A stretch of DNA of 64,000 nt from Alphaproteobacteria bacterium (GTDB lineage Bacteria > Pseudomonadota > Alphaproteobacteria > Bin95): the NCBI GenBank assembly GCA_020638555.1, contig JACKII010000002.1, positions 1,054,001 to 1,118,000 of the forward strand, written 5' to 3'. A program made the position numbers and the translations under genes. Positions 1 to 8,505 of this stretch are shown here, piece by piece. Position 1 is the stretch's first letter, and every line of letters starts with the position of its first letter. A model generated the notes under the pieces. It saw only the letters and a list, made by a program, of their open reading frames with translations, did not search any database and was not told the origin of the DNA.

Positions 1-1607
1 TCGATGCCCGTCACCGGGATCTCGATGGCGCGGGCCGCCTCGATGGCGGCATTGATCAGCGTCGGATGGGTTTCGGCGGTGACGTCGTGGATCGTGCCGC
101 CGGTGTGCAGGTTGGCGGTCTTGCGCACCACGACCTCCGTGCCGCAGGCGGGCACGGAATCGTAGGTATAGCCCGCCGCCGCCAGGCACCGTTCCGTTTC
201 GTCGTCCAGCGGGATCCGGCTTTCCCCGCCGGTTGCCGCCGCCCGCCGCCGGCTCTGGCTTTCGATCAGGCGGCGGGCGTTGGCACTGCCGTCGCCGACA
301 ATGCGGGCGGGACGGCGCAGGGCGGCGGCCACCACCTTGTAGTCGATCACCACCAGCCGCAAATCCTGGCCTTCGAAACAGGCTTCCACCACCACGTCAG
401 GGCAGAGCGTGCGGGCGCGCTCGATGGCGGCGGCAATTCCGGCGGGCTCGGTCAGCCCGACGGAGATGCCCTTGCCCTGTTCGCCCCGCGCCGGCTTGAC
501 GACCACGCTGCCATGCTCGGCCACGAAGGCCTGCACGGCCTCCGGCGTCGGGTCGGTCAGTTGCGCCGGCACGCGCACGCCTGCCGCCTCCACCAGGCGG
601 CGGGTCAGGCGTTTGTCGTCACAGATGGTCATGGCGACGGCGGAGGTGAACTCGCTCAACGACTCGCGGCAATGCACGCTGCGCCCGCCATAGGTCAGGC
701 GGAACAGGTTGGCTTCGGCATCGGTCACGGTCACGGCAATGCCCCGCCGCTTTGCCTCGTCGGTGATGATGCGGGCATAGGGGTTGAGGCTGGCATCTTC
801 GGCGCCGCCGGTAAACAGGCGCTCGTTGATCGGGTTCTTGCGCTTCACCGCGAACACCGGCACGCGGACGAAGCCCAGCTTCTCGTAAAGCGCGATGGCC
901 TGGGTGTTGTCGTGCATCACCGACAGGTCCATGAAGCTGGCGCCGCGGGCGGTAAAATGGTCCGCCAGCCGTCGCACCAGGCTCTCGCCGATGCCCGCAT
1001 GCGGGGCATCCGGCGCCACCGCCAGGCACCAGAGCGAACTGCCCCGTTCCGGGTCCTCGAAACAGCGCGCATGATCCAGCCCCATGACCGAGCCCAGAAT
1101 CGCCCCGGTCTCCGCATCCTCGGCCACGAACACGGTCATGGAGCGGGCATCGCGATGCGACCAGAAAAACTCGGTCGGCACGGTCACCATATTGTGGGCG
1201 GCATAGATGGCGTTGACCGCCTCCGCATCCCGTCGGGTCGAGAGTCGGCGGATAAAGAAGGTGTGCGGCCGGCGCCGCGCCGGGCGGTAGGTGGAGAGGT
1301 CGAGGCGATAGGTGTGCGACGGGTCCAGAAACAGCTCCTGCGGCGCCCGGGCCAGCAAAACGTGCGGGTCCTGCACATAGAGGGCGATGTCCCGCCGGTC
1401 CGGCCCTTCCGCCGCCAGCACCTCCACCACGTCTTCGTTGCGTTCGAAAGTGTGGGCGAAGATCAGGCGCCCCCAGCCGCAATTGACGACCGCGTTCGGC
1501 TGGGGCTTGCCCGCCGCCGTCGGCAGGGGGCTGGAGCCATACTGGCGTTGGCGCCGGAAGCGGTGCTCATAGGCACCGCGGCGGCGCTGCGCACTCGGAT
1601 CGCGCAT
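1..1607 (-). CDS. ngg: N-acetylglutaminylglutamine synthetase, 3' end cut off by window edge
   Basis: Makes the dipeptide N-acetylglutaminylglutamine, precursor of the osmolyte NAGGN. The frame opens at ATG 1607 and stays open for 535 codons to the left edge, so the C-terminus is missing. It reads as an N-terminal region, a GNAT acetyltransferase domain (LAVAPDAPHAGIGESLVRRL near residues 193-212, then an NTQAIALYEKLGF segment), and an ATP-grasp ligase part (VVVKPARGEQGKGISVG near residue 370). This GNAT plus ATP-grasp order is that of the TIGR03103 family. It starts one base after the stop of the asparagine-synthase-like gene, so the two are translationally coupled. Family knowledge predicts an M42-type peptidase as the third gene of the trio, outside the window. 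A long plus-strand frame covers this gene but has no protein-like features. Confidence 0.9.
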   Translation of the reverse strand, partial: MRDPSAQRRRGAYEHRFRRQRQYGSSPLPTAAGKPQPNAVVNCGWGRLIFAHTFERNEDVVEVLAAEGPDRRDIALYVQDPHVLLARAPQELFLDPSHTYRLDLSTYRPARRRPHTFFIRRLSTRRDAEAVNAIYAAHNMVTVPTEFFWSHRDARSMTVFVAEDAETGAILGSVMGLDHARCFEDPERGSSLWCLAVAPDAPHAGIGESLVRRLADHFTARGASFMDLSVMHDNTQAIALYEKLGFVRVPVFAVKRKNPINERLFTGGAEDASLNPYARIITDEAKRRGIAVTVTDAEANLFRLTYGGRSVHCRESLSEFTSAVAMTICDDKRLTRRLVEAAGVRVPAQLTDPTPEAVQAFVAEHGSVVVKPARGEQGKGISVGLTEPAGIAAAIERARTLCPDVVVEACFEGQDLRLVVIDYKVVAAALRRPARIVGDGSANARRLIESQSRRRAAATGGESRIPLDDETERCLAAAGYTYDSVPACGTEVVVRKTANLHTGGTIHDVTAETHPTLINAAIEAARAIEIPVTGI

Positions 1608-1608
1608 G

Positions 1609-3384
1609 TCAGACTCCGTGTTGCTGTAGCCACAACTCCAACAGCCCCACCTGCCACAATTCGGAGCCGCGCAGGGGCGTGATGTGGTCGGTCGGGTTGG
1701 TGAACAGCCGGTCGAGATACTCGGGTCGGAACAGCCCGCGTTCGCGCGCCGCCGGCGCGGTCAACGCATCCCGCACCATGTCGAGATAGGGGCCCTGGAT
1801 GTATTTCAGGGCCGGCACCGGGAAATAGCCCTTGGGCCGGTCGATCACGGCCGACGGGATCACCCGGCGCGCGGCGGCCTTCAGCACGCCCTTGCCGCCA
1901 TCGGCCAGCTTGTGCTCGGCCGGGATGCGGCCGGCCAGTTCGACCAGTTCGTGATCCAGAAACGGCACCCGCGCTTCCAGACCCCAGGCCATGGTCATGT
2001 TGTCGACCCGCTTCACCGGGTCGTCCACCAGCATGACATTGGTGTCGAGCCGCAGCGCCTTGTCCACCGGATCGTCCGCGCCGGCGCGGGCAAAATGCTC
2101 GGCCACGAAGGCGAGGCTCTCGTCCCTGTCGGCCAGATAGGCCGGGGTCAGGTGTTCGGCCAGGCGGGCATGGCTGCGGTCGAAAAAAGCGGCGGCATAG
2201 TCGCTGACGGCCTGGTTGGAGTTGGCGAGCGGCGGATACCAGTGATAGCCGCCGAACACCTCGTCCGCGCCCTGGCCCGACTGCACCACCTTGATGGTCT
2301 TGGAGACCTCCCGCGACAGCAGGAAAAAGCCGATATTGTCATAGGAGACCATGGGCTCCGACATGGCCTGGATCGCCAGCGGCAGGTTCTCCCGCATCTC
2401 CTCCGAAGGGATGAAGATCTGGTGGTGGTTGGTGCCGTAGTGGTTGGCGATCAGGTCGGAATACTGGAACTCGTCGCCCCGCTCGCCATGCGCTTCCTCG
2501 AAGCCGATGGAATAGGTGGCGAGATGTTTTTGCCCTTCCTCCGCCAGCAGGCCGACGATCAGGCTCGAATCCACACCGCCCGAGAGCAGCACGCCCACCG
2601 GCACGTCCGCCACCATGCGCCGACGCACTGCGGTGCGCAGCGCCTCCAGCACCAGGGTGGCCCAGTCCTCGCCGCTGCGCCCGGCGTCGTCTGGCGTGCG
2701 CTCGAAGGTTGGCTGCCAGTAGGTGCGGTCGCTGGTGCTGCCGTCCGGCTCGATGGTGCGGATGGTTGCCGGCGGCAGCTTGCGCACGCCCGCCAGCAGG
2801 GTGCGCGGCGGCGGCACCACGGCATGCCAGGTCATGTAATGGTGCAGGGCCACCCGGTCGATGCTGGTATCGATACCGCCCGCCGTCAGCAGCGCCGGCA
2901 GGGTGGAGGCGAACGCCAGCCGCCGGCCGGTCTCCGCGTAGTAGAGCGGCTTGATGCCGAAGCGGTCGCGGACGAAGAACACCCGCTCGCTGTCGCGCTC
3001 GTGCAGGGCGAAGGCAAACATGCCCTGGAGCCGCGGCACCGCCTCCGCCCCCCATTGCGCCCAGGCTTTGAGGATCACCTCGGTGTCGCTGGTGGAGGCG
3101 AAGCGGTGGCCCAGGGCTTCCAGCTCGCGCCGCAGCTCCGGGTAATTGTAGATGCAGCCGTTGAAGGCGATGGTCAGGCCCAGATGCGTATCGACGAAGG
3201 GCTGGGCGCCCGCTTCCGACAGATCGATGATTTTCAGCCGCCGGTGACCGAAGCCGACGCGGCTGCGCAAATGCACGCCGGCCCCGTCGGGCCCGCGCGG
3301 CGCCATCGCATCCACCATCTTCTGAATTCGGGATGCGGACGCATAAGAACCATCAAACAAAATTTCACCGCAAATGCCGCACAT
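1609..3384 (-). CDS. asnO: Asparagine synthase-like amidotransferase of NAGGN synthesis
   Basis: Glutamine-dependent amidotransferase (591 aa) that amidates N-acetylglutaminylglutamine to give NAGGN. It begins MCGICGEILFDG; the start is fixed because Cys2 must become the N-terminal nucleophile of the class II glutaminase domain. That domain runs to about residue 200 and contains APRGPDGAG and IAFNGCIYNY. The synthetase domain carries the PP-loop LLSGGVDSSL near residue 266. It heads an operon with ngg, separated by one base, and that pairing distinguishes it from ordinary asnB (TIGR03104 type). A GGAGG lies about 14 bases before the ATG, a slightly long spacing. Confidence 0.92.
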   Translation of the reverse strand: MCGICGEILFDGSYASASRIQKMVDAMAPRGPDGAGVHLRSRVGFGHRRLKIIDLSEAGAQPFVDTHLGLTIAFNGCIYNYPELRRELEALGHRFASTSDTEVILKAWAQWGAEAVPRLQGMFAFALHERDSERVFFVRDRFGIKPLYYAETGRRLAFASTLPALLTAGGIDTSIDRVALHHYMTWHAVVPPPRTLLAGVRKLPPATIRTIEPDGSTSDRTYWQPTFERTPDDAGRSGEDWATLVLEALRTAVRRRMVADVPVGVLLSGGVDSSLIVGLLAEEGQKHLATYSIGFEEAHGERGDEFQYSDLIANHYGTNHHQIFIPSEEMRENLPLAIQAMSEPMVSYDNIGFFLLSREVSKTIKVVQSGQGADEVFGGYHWYPPLANSNQAVSDYAAAFFDRSHARLAEHLTPAYLADRDESLAFVAEHFARAGADDPVDKALRLDTNVMLVDDPVKRVDNMTMAWGLEARVPFLDHELVELAGRIPAEHKLADGGKGVLKAAARRVIPSAVIDRPKGYFPVPALKYIQGPYLDMVRDALTAPAARERGLFRPEYLDRLFTNPTDHITPLRGSELWQVGLLELWLQQHGV

Positions 3385-3789
3385 CGGCTCGCGTCAAACC
3401 TCCAACATGGAAAAAGGATTTAGACAATATAGCGCAATCTTTCCCCGAATTTAAGGGGGGCTGGGCGCTCAAATTTGTCTCATAAACTTTAGGGTAACGA
3501 TAATTATTCTTTGAATTATAAATCAGAGGAATTTACAGTAAATTCTCATGCGCGGAGAGAGATATTGAAACAATGCATTGCAATACAGCCGGTGTCACGG
3601 GCGTTTCTGCAATGGCAAACAACCGCAAGAACTTGTGCGCAATAAGCGGTTGCCGCGACGGTGCGATATCCGACCGGATACGCAATCGAACCTGCGGACC
3701 GGTTGCCTCGATCCGGCCCGATTGACCAACGCCAAGCACAATCCCGATAACGTCTACAGCGGGCCTCGGCGCGCCGCTCGGCTGGTGTT
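3385..3789. promoter_or_regulatory. Intergenic region with AT-rich leader of the asnO-ngg operon
   Basis: A 405-bp gap between the asnO start and the convergent end of the amidase gene. The asnO-proximal half (about 3415-3560) is clearly AT-richer than its surroundings, with runs of A/T and a TATATT on the minus strand near 3428 that could be a -10 box for asnO. Osmotic control would be expected but no operator is obvious. Short frames here look non-coding. The amidase-proximal half shows no recognised signal. Confidence 0.4.
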
Positions 3790-5199
3790 TCAGTCCCAGC
3801 CGGGCGGGTGCAGCGTGTGCCAGTCCGTGGCGCTCTCATAGGCAGCGCCGGCCTGAACCAGCAGGGCCTCGCTCTGGTGGTGGCCGATGAACTGGAGCGA
3901 AAGCGGCAACCCCGCCTCGGACAGGCCGCAAGGCAACGACAGCGTCGGCAGCCCGGCATAGTCGCTCGGCCAGGTGAAGCGACCGTTCCAGGCGCTGCGG
4001 TCGGCAGGGATCGGCCCGTAGGAGACTTCCGGCGACACCGGAAACGCCTCCCGCGCGGTCGAGGGGCAAAGGAACAGGTCGATATCGGCCATGATCCGCC
4101 GCATCTCGCCATTGCACTCGGTGCGCAGGATGTGGGCGGCGGCATAGTCCATGGCGGTATGCCGGTTGCCGATCTCCAGCCACTGCCGGAACCAGGGGCC
4201 ATAGTCGTCCGCCCGCGCCGGGAAGAACGCCCGGTGCGCGTCCGCCGCCTCGGCGGTACACAACACCTGCCAGGCTTCCATATATTCGCGCAGTCGCGCC
4301 GGCATGGCGACCGGCACGATCTCCGCGCCCAGCCGCGCCATCACGTCGCGGGCGGCGGCGATGCCGGCGGCGAAGTCCGGCGCCAGGTCCTCGCTGGCAT
4401 AGCGCGCGTCGAAGCCGATGCGCAGGCCCCGGACGCTCCGGCCGACGCCGGCCAGCAGGTCCGGCACCGGATCGGGCAGGGAGGTCGGGTCGCGCGGATC
4501 GTGGCCGGCAATGGCCTGGGTGACGATGCCCGCATCCACCGCCGAGCGGGTCAGTGGCCCCACATGGTCCAGCGTCTGCGCCAGGTCGAGCACGCCATGG
4601 CGGCTCACCAGCCCATAGGTGGGTTTCAGGCCGACCGTGCCGCACACCGCCGCCGGATGCCGGATCGAGCCGCCCGTGTCGCTGCCGAGCGTCGCAAACG
4701 CCAGCCCCGCCGCCGTCGCCGCGCCGGACCCGCTGGACGAGGCGCCGGACCAATGGCTCGCGCGCCAGGGGTTCTCCGGCACCGGAAAGTCCGGGTTGTA
4801 ACCGGCCATGGCGCCTTCGGTCAGGTTGATCTTGCCCAGCAGCACGGCGCCGGCCGCGCGCAGGCGCTCGACCACGGTGGCATCGAAGTCGGGCACGAAA
4901 TCCGCCCGCACTTTCAGCCCGCCCATGGTGCGCACGCCCTTGGTGTAGCAAAGGTCCTTCACCGCCACCGGCACGCCGTGCAGTTTGCCGCGATAGCGGC
5001 CGGCGGCGATCTCCGCCTCTGCCTGACGCGCCTCCGCCAGGGCGCTTTCGGCCATGACGGTGGCATAGGCCTTGAGCCTGCCGTCCAGCGCGGCGATGCG
5101 GGCCAGCATGTGCTCCGTCACCGCCACCGGGGAAAGCCGGCGCGCTTCGATTTCGGCCGCGAGCGCCCGGATGGTCATGTAGTGGATCGGGTCGCTCAT
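3790..5199 (-). CDS. Amidase signature family protein (GatA/AtzF-like)
   Basis: Hydrolyses an amide of unknown identity through the Ser-cisSer-Lys mechanism. The catalytic set is visible: Lys81 in VPVAVKDLCYTKG, cis-Ser at 154 in SGASSSGSGAA, and nucleophile Ser178 in GSDTGGSIRHPA, with almost the spacing of GatA. At 469 aa it is normal for stand-alone amidases. No gatC or gatB is nearby, so it is probably a catabolic amidase and not the tRNA amidotransferase subunit. It lies 12 bp downstream of tusA and is probably the last gene of a three-gene minus-strand operon with the metallo-hydrolase. Confidence 0.88.
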   Translation of the reverse strand: MSDPIHYMTIRALAAEIEARRLSPVAVTEHMLARIAALDGRLKAYATVMAESALAEARQAEAEIAAGRYRGKLHGVPVAVKDLCYTKGVRTMGGLKVRADFVPDFDATVVERLRAAGAVLLGKINLTEGAMAGYNPDFPVPENPWRASHWSGASSSGSGAATAAGLAFATLGSDTGGSIRHPAAVCGTVGLKPTYGLVSRHGVLDLAQTLDHVGPLTRSAVDAGIVTQAIAGHDPRDPTSLPDPVPDLLAGVGRSVRGLRIGFDARYASEDLAPDFAAGIAAARDVMARLGAEIVPVAMPARLREYMEAWQVLCTAEAADAHRAFFPARADDYGPWFRQWLEIGNRHTAMDYAAAHILRTECNGEMRRIMADIDLFLCPSTAREAFPVSPEVSYGPIPADRSAWNGRFTWPSDYAGLPTLSLPCGLSEAGLPLSLQFIGHHQSEALLVQAGAAYESATDWHTLHPPGWD

Positions 5200-5211
5200 G
5201 GGATCGTTGCC

Positions 5212-5436
5212 TTAGGCTTTGCGGATCAGAAAGGTGAAGGTGCCGCCATCCTGCCGGGTTTCTTCCAGCGCATCGCCGGTCATCTCGCAGAAGGCGGGCA
5301 CGTCCTTGGCTGATGCCGGGTCATCCGCCAGCAGTTCCAACACCGCGCCGCTCGGCAGGGCTTTGAGGGCGCGGCGGGCGCGCAGCACCGGCATCGGGCA
5401 TTTCAGCCCCGTCGCATCGAGGGTCTGGTCGGCCAT
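5212..5436 (-). CDS. tusA: TusA-family sulfur carrier
   Basis: Small 74-aa persulfide carrier. The invariant active-site Cys13 is in ATGLKCPMPVLRAR, which in the family binds a sulfane sulfur and passes it to partners for thiolation or sulfur oxidation. It sits 9 bp after the ETHE1-like metallo-hydrolase and before the amidase. The pairing with a persulfide-type hydrolase suggests a role in sulfane-sulfur handling more than tRNA thiolation. That role is inference from context. Confidence 0.9.
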   Translation of the reverse strand: MADQTLDATGLKCPMPVLRARRALKALPSGAVLELLADDPASAKDVPAFCEMTGDALEETRQDGGTFTFLIRKA

Positions 5437-5445
5437 GGCGGGGCG

Positions 5446-6318
5446 TCAGAACCGGTTCAGCGGCAGTTTCAGATAGGAAACGCCGTTGTCTTCGGCCGGC
5501 GGCATCTCTCCGGCGCGGATATTCACCTGGATCGAGGGCAATAGCAGGCCCGGCATTGCCAGTTCCGCGTCGCGCTTGGTGCGCATGGCGACGAACTGGG
5601 CTTCGTCCACGCCGTCATGCACATGCTTGTTGCTCTTGCGCTGTTCGGCGACCGTGGTTTCCCATGCGATCTCGCGGCCATCGGGGCCGTAGTCGTGGCC
5701 GACGAAAATGCGGGTTTCCGGAGGCAGCGCCAGAATGCGCTGGATCGACCGGTAGAGCGTCTCTGCCGAGCCGCCGGGGAAGTCGCACCGTGCGGTGCCG
5801 AAATCCGGCATGAAGATGGTATCGCCACAGAACACCGCGTCGCCGATCCGATAGGTCATGCAGGCCGGCGTGTGGCCTGGGGTGTGCATGGCCTTTGCCG
5901 GCATCTGGCCGATGGCGAATTGCTCGCCGTCGGTAAACAGGTGGTCGAACTGGCTGCCGTCGGTGCGGAATTCCGGCTCCAGATTGTAGATTTTGGCGAA
6001 GCCGGCCTGCACCTCGCCGATATGATCGCCGATGCCGACGCGGCCGCCCAGCGCCGCGCGCACCGCCGGCGCGCCGGACAGGTGGTCGGCATGGACGTGC
6101 GTCTCCAGCACCCACTGCACGGTCAGGCCCAGTTCCCGCACCTTGGCCACCACCCGTTCGGCGAAGGTCGTGGCGGTGCGGCCGCTCGCCAGATCGAAAT
6201 CCAACACCGCGTCGATCACCGCGCACTGCCTGGTTGTCGGGCAGGCGACGATATAGCAGATCGTCGACGTGCCGGCATGCAGCAGCGCATGAACCTCGGG
6301 TTTCGGGTCGGACGTCAT
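5446..6318 (-). CDS. MBL-fold hydrolase, ETHE1/Blh persulfide dioxygenase-like
   Basis: Metallo-beta-lactamase fold protein of 290 aa. Metal-binding residues are visible: H74, H76, D78 and H79 in THVHADHLSG, H149 in TPGHTPACM, D166 in FCGDTIFM and H208 in VGHDYG. The family includes glyoxalase II and sulfur dioxygenases of the ETHE1/Blh type; the neighbouring tusA favours oxidation of glutathione persulfide. I chose ATG 6318 because GGAG sits correctly before it. The frame extends 39 codons further up, but that part is low-complexity and crosses the likely promoter. Confidence 0.85.
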   Translation of the reverse strand: MTSDPKPEVHALLHAGTSTICYIVACPTTRQCAVIDAVLDFDLASGRTATTFAERVVAKVRELGLTVQWVLETHVHADHLSGAPAVRAALGGRVGIGDHIGEVQAGFAKIYNLEPEFRTDGSQFDHLFTDGEQFAIGQMPAKAMHTPGHTPACMTYRIGDAVFCGDTIFMPDFGTARCDFPGGSAETLYRSIQRILALPPETRIFVGHDYGPDGREIAWETTVAEQRKSNKHVHDGVDEAQFVAMRTKRDAELAMPGLLLPSIQVNIRAGEMPPAEDNGVSYLKLPLNRF

Positions 6319-6491
6319 GGCGGCGGCTCCTCTCACGGTCGGGCGGCTATCATAACAGTATGGCGACGGCGGCGCCTCCCGCCTCTGACAATTTTGGTCG
6401 CATTCGCGGCGCTGGCGGGCAGGCAATTGGCGCAATAGGGTCGGTGTGCTAGTGAGTTGCCATCAATCCATATCTGAGGACCGCTCAACCC

Positions 6492-7241
6492 ATGTCCGAT
6501 CTCGTCACCTACACGTCCGAAGGGCGCATCGCGCACATCCAGCTGAATCGGCCGGAGAAAATGAACGCGCTTTCCAACGGCCTGGTCGCCCAACTGCGCG
6601 ACCATCTGGAAGCGTTCCAGGCGTCCGACGACCGCGTCGCCATCATTTCCGCCGCCGGCGACAAGGCTTTCAGCGTCGGCGCCGACCTGCGCGAGCCGCC
6701 GCGCGATCCGGATCTTTGGGAGTGCATGCCCGGCACCGGCGTCTTCGTCGACAAGCCGATCATCGCCGCCATCCACGGCTATTGCGTCGGCGGCGCCTAT
6801 TGCCTGGTGCAGTTCTGCGACCTGGCCGTGGCCGACGAGACCGCGGATTTCTTCTATCCCGAGGCGCAGATCGGCTTCTGCGGCGGCCTGATCGCCAGCC
6901 ATGCCGGCCGGGTGCCCTATAAGGTCGCCATGGAATTCATGCTGACCGGCAAGCATTTCTCGGCCCAGCGCGCCTACGAGGTCGGCATGGTCAACAAGGT
7001 CACGCCCAAGGGGCAGGCCATCGAAGGCGCCATGGAATACGCCCGCGTCCTGGCCGATTCCGCGCCGCTGGTGATGGCGGCACTGTCCCGCTTCACCCGC
7101 GAAACCGTGCTGCCCCGCGGCCCGTCCGAGCTTTCCGGTCTCGCCCGCAAGCAGCTTTTGCGGGTCTCGCGCAGCGCGGACCAGCAAGAGGGCGGCCGGG
7201 CGTTCGCCGAGAAGCGCAAGCCGAACTTTACCGGCCGCTGA
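6492..7241 (+). CDS. Enoyl-CoA hydratase/isomerase family protein
   Basis: Crotonase-fold protein of 249 aa acting on an acyl-CoA thioester. Visible family features are the N-terminal IQLNRPEKMNALS, the oxyanion-hole segments FSVGADLREP and GYCVGGAYCLVQFCDLAVAD, and the acidic residue in FYPEAQIGFCGG. The exact reaction cannot be told from the sequence. It is transcribed alone, divergently from the metallo-hydrolase operon; the 173-bp gap between them must hold both promoters. A GAGGA lies 11 bases before the ATG. Confidence 0.88.
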   Translation: MSDLVTYTSEGRIAHIQLNRPEKMNALSNGLVAQLRDHLEAFQASDDRVAIISAAGDKAFSVGADLREPPRDPDLWECMPGTGVFVDKPIIAAIHGYCVGGAYCLVQFCDLAVADETADFFYPEAQIGFCGGLIASHAGRVPYKVAMEFMLTGKHFSAQRAYEVGMVNKVTPKGQAIEGAMEYARVLADSAPLVMAALSRFTRETVLPRGPSELSGLARKQLLRVSRSADQQEGGRAFAEKRKPNFTGR

Positions 7242-7268
7242 GCCGCATCGGGCATTCGACCGGCAGGC

Positions 7269-7808
7269 TCAGTAGCGCCTGTCGGTCAGAATGTCGACGA
7301 TCAGGTGGGTCGCCACCGCCATCAGATAGACGTCGCCATCGATGTCGACATAGACATGCCCGCGCGGCGGCCGCCGCCAGCCATAGTCATGATAATGGGT
7401 GATGACCCGGTAGCGGACGGAGCGGGAAATGCGTTCGCCGCGCTTCCAGTGCCGGTGTTTGTGGTGGTCGTAGCCCCGGTGTTCGCGCTCCCAGCGGTCC
7501 CGTTCCCAGCGGTCGTGGCCGTCATGCCGGCGATCGCGATACTCGCGCCGGTCGTCGCGCCGGTCGTCGCGGCGGTCGTGAACGCGGTCCGCATGGTCCC
7601 GGCGACCCTTGTAGTGATCGCCGCCGCGGCCACGGTCGTCCTTTCGGTAGCGGTCGCCGCCGCGGTCGCCATGGTCGCGGTTGGCATCCCAGCGGGGGGA
7701 CTCGGCAAATGCCGGCCCGCTGCTATAGGGGACCGTGCCGACGGCCAGCATCAACGCGGTGCCGACGGTCGCAACGGTCCGAACCAGAAATCGTTCTGCA
7801 AGCATCAT
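7269..7808 (-). CDS. Secreted basic RcnB-like small protein
   Basis: Predicted exported protein of 179 aa. It begins MMLAERFLVRTVATVG, giving a signal peptide that ends near PAFAES. A long Arg/Asp/His/Gly-rich segment follows, full of DR, RDD and HD pairs. The C-terminal domain has PPRGHVYVDIDGDVYLMA, resembling the RcnB/periplasmic Ni-Co homeostasis fold. The start is placed at ATG 7808 because GAGGG lies 6 bases upstream; the frame extends 34 codons further without a signal peptide. The next minus-strand gene shares the C-terminal domain, so the pair looks like a tandem duplication. Function is unproven. Confidence 0.65.
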   Translation of the reverse strand: MMLAERFLVRTVATVGTALMLAVGTVPYSSGPAFAESPRWDANRDHGDRGGDRYRKDDRGRGGDHYKGRRDHADRVHDRRDDRRDDRREYRDRRHDGHDRWERDRWEREHRGYDHHKHRHWKRGERISRSVRYRVITHYHDYGWRRPPRGHVYVDIDGDVYLMAVATHLIVDILTDRRY

Positions 7809-7927
7809 TCTATCCCTCTGCGGTAGCGCAGCATCACGTGGGAAAGGAAAACGCAAGTTTCGAGCTTTTTTTGGTTCGTATGGCGGCCGATCAAGCAAAT
7901 CGACTGCCATATTGTTGCCATAATAAT

Positions 7928-8416
7928 TTAATTGGCCGCGAGCATGACTCGCACAATGCGGCGCGTTGCTTGGGCCATGAGGTAGATGCCGCCGTCGATT
8001 TCAATATACACCTGTCCCCGCGGCGGCGCCCGATAACCGCGGTCACGATAGCGTGTAAGCACGCGAACACGCACCGTGTCCGGTACCACGTCACCGCGTT
8101 GCCAGTGCTTGCGCTGGCCGGGCGGGATGCAGGAGCCCTTTTTCGCGAGCCCGGGTGGGCAAGCCCGGGGCGGCGGCGTCACGTGCGCCGCTCCCGCAGG
8201 CGGGTGCGTGCGATAGTCGGGCCGGGGGTAGGGGCCGCCATCGCGATAGGGGCCGGCACAGGCGGCCAGGGTCAGAAAGGCCGCCGCAGCGGCCCCGAAA
8301 CGGATGGGCCCGACACGGATTGGCCCGACACGGATTGGCCCGACACGGATTGGCCCGACACGGATTGGCCCGACACGGATTGGCCCGACACGGATGGGAA
8401 AGTGGACTGCGTTCAT
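7928..8416 (-). CDS. Putative lipoprotein, RcnB-like, with repeated n-region
   Basis: A 162-aa protein. Its N-terminus carries six RVGPI units, then a hydrophobic run and a lipobox (LTLAAC, Cys53), so it is probably an outer-membrane or periplasmic lipoprotein. The C-terminal 60 residues (APPRGQVYIEIDGGIYLMAQ) are clearly related to the end of the neighbouring gene at 7269-7808. The positively charged n-region is far longer than normal and is encoded by a perfect 15-bp tandem repeat, so its length is likely to vary between strains. There is no internal ATG or GTG before the lipobox, so translation must cross the repeat or start at a rare codon. Confidence 0.6.
   Translation of the reverse strand: MNAVHFPIRVGPIRVGPIRVGPIRVGPIRVGPIRVGPIRFGAAAAAFLTLAACAGPYRDGGPYPRPDYRTHPPAGAAHVTPPPRACPPGLAKKGSCIPPGQRKHWQRGDVVPDTVRVRVLTRYRDRGYRAPPRGQVYIEIDGGIYLMAQATRRIVRVMLAAN
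8301..8398. repeat. 15-bp minisatellite, six full units plus a partial one
   Basis: Unit cggattggcccgaca. The first unit (8301-8315) differs by one base; units 2-6 (8316-8390) are identical; a partial unit follows. Because 15 is a multiple of three, unit gain or loss keeps the lipoprotein frame open and changes only the number of RVGPI repeats. Confidence 0.95.
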
Positions 8417-8505
8417 GTTCCTGTCCTCTCACGCACCTCGCATGAAGATAGGAAGCAACCCACCGGTTTGCCAGGAATTCTCCGTGCCGCTTCTGCGGCC
8501 TGGCG

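Noticed and set aside
66..3423. Two long plus-strand open frames (66-1682 and 1684-3423) opposite ngg and asnO
   Set aside because: Low-complexity His/Arg/Ala/Gly-rich translations typical of antisense GC-rich DNA. The minus strand holds complete motif-bearing proteins.
3533..3739. Small ORFs upstream of asnO
   Set aside because: No ribosome site or protein-like composition; the region is an AT-rich leader.
7258..7286. gaccggcaggc/gcctgtcggtc hairpin between the crotonase and RcnB-like genes as a bidirectional terminator
   Set aside because: No T-tract on either side, and it overlaps the end of the minus-strand coding region.
8301..8398. Possible CRISPR array
   Set aside because: Units are contiguous 15-mers without spacers and lie within a coding frame.
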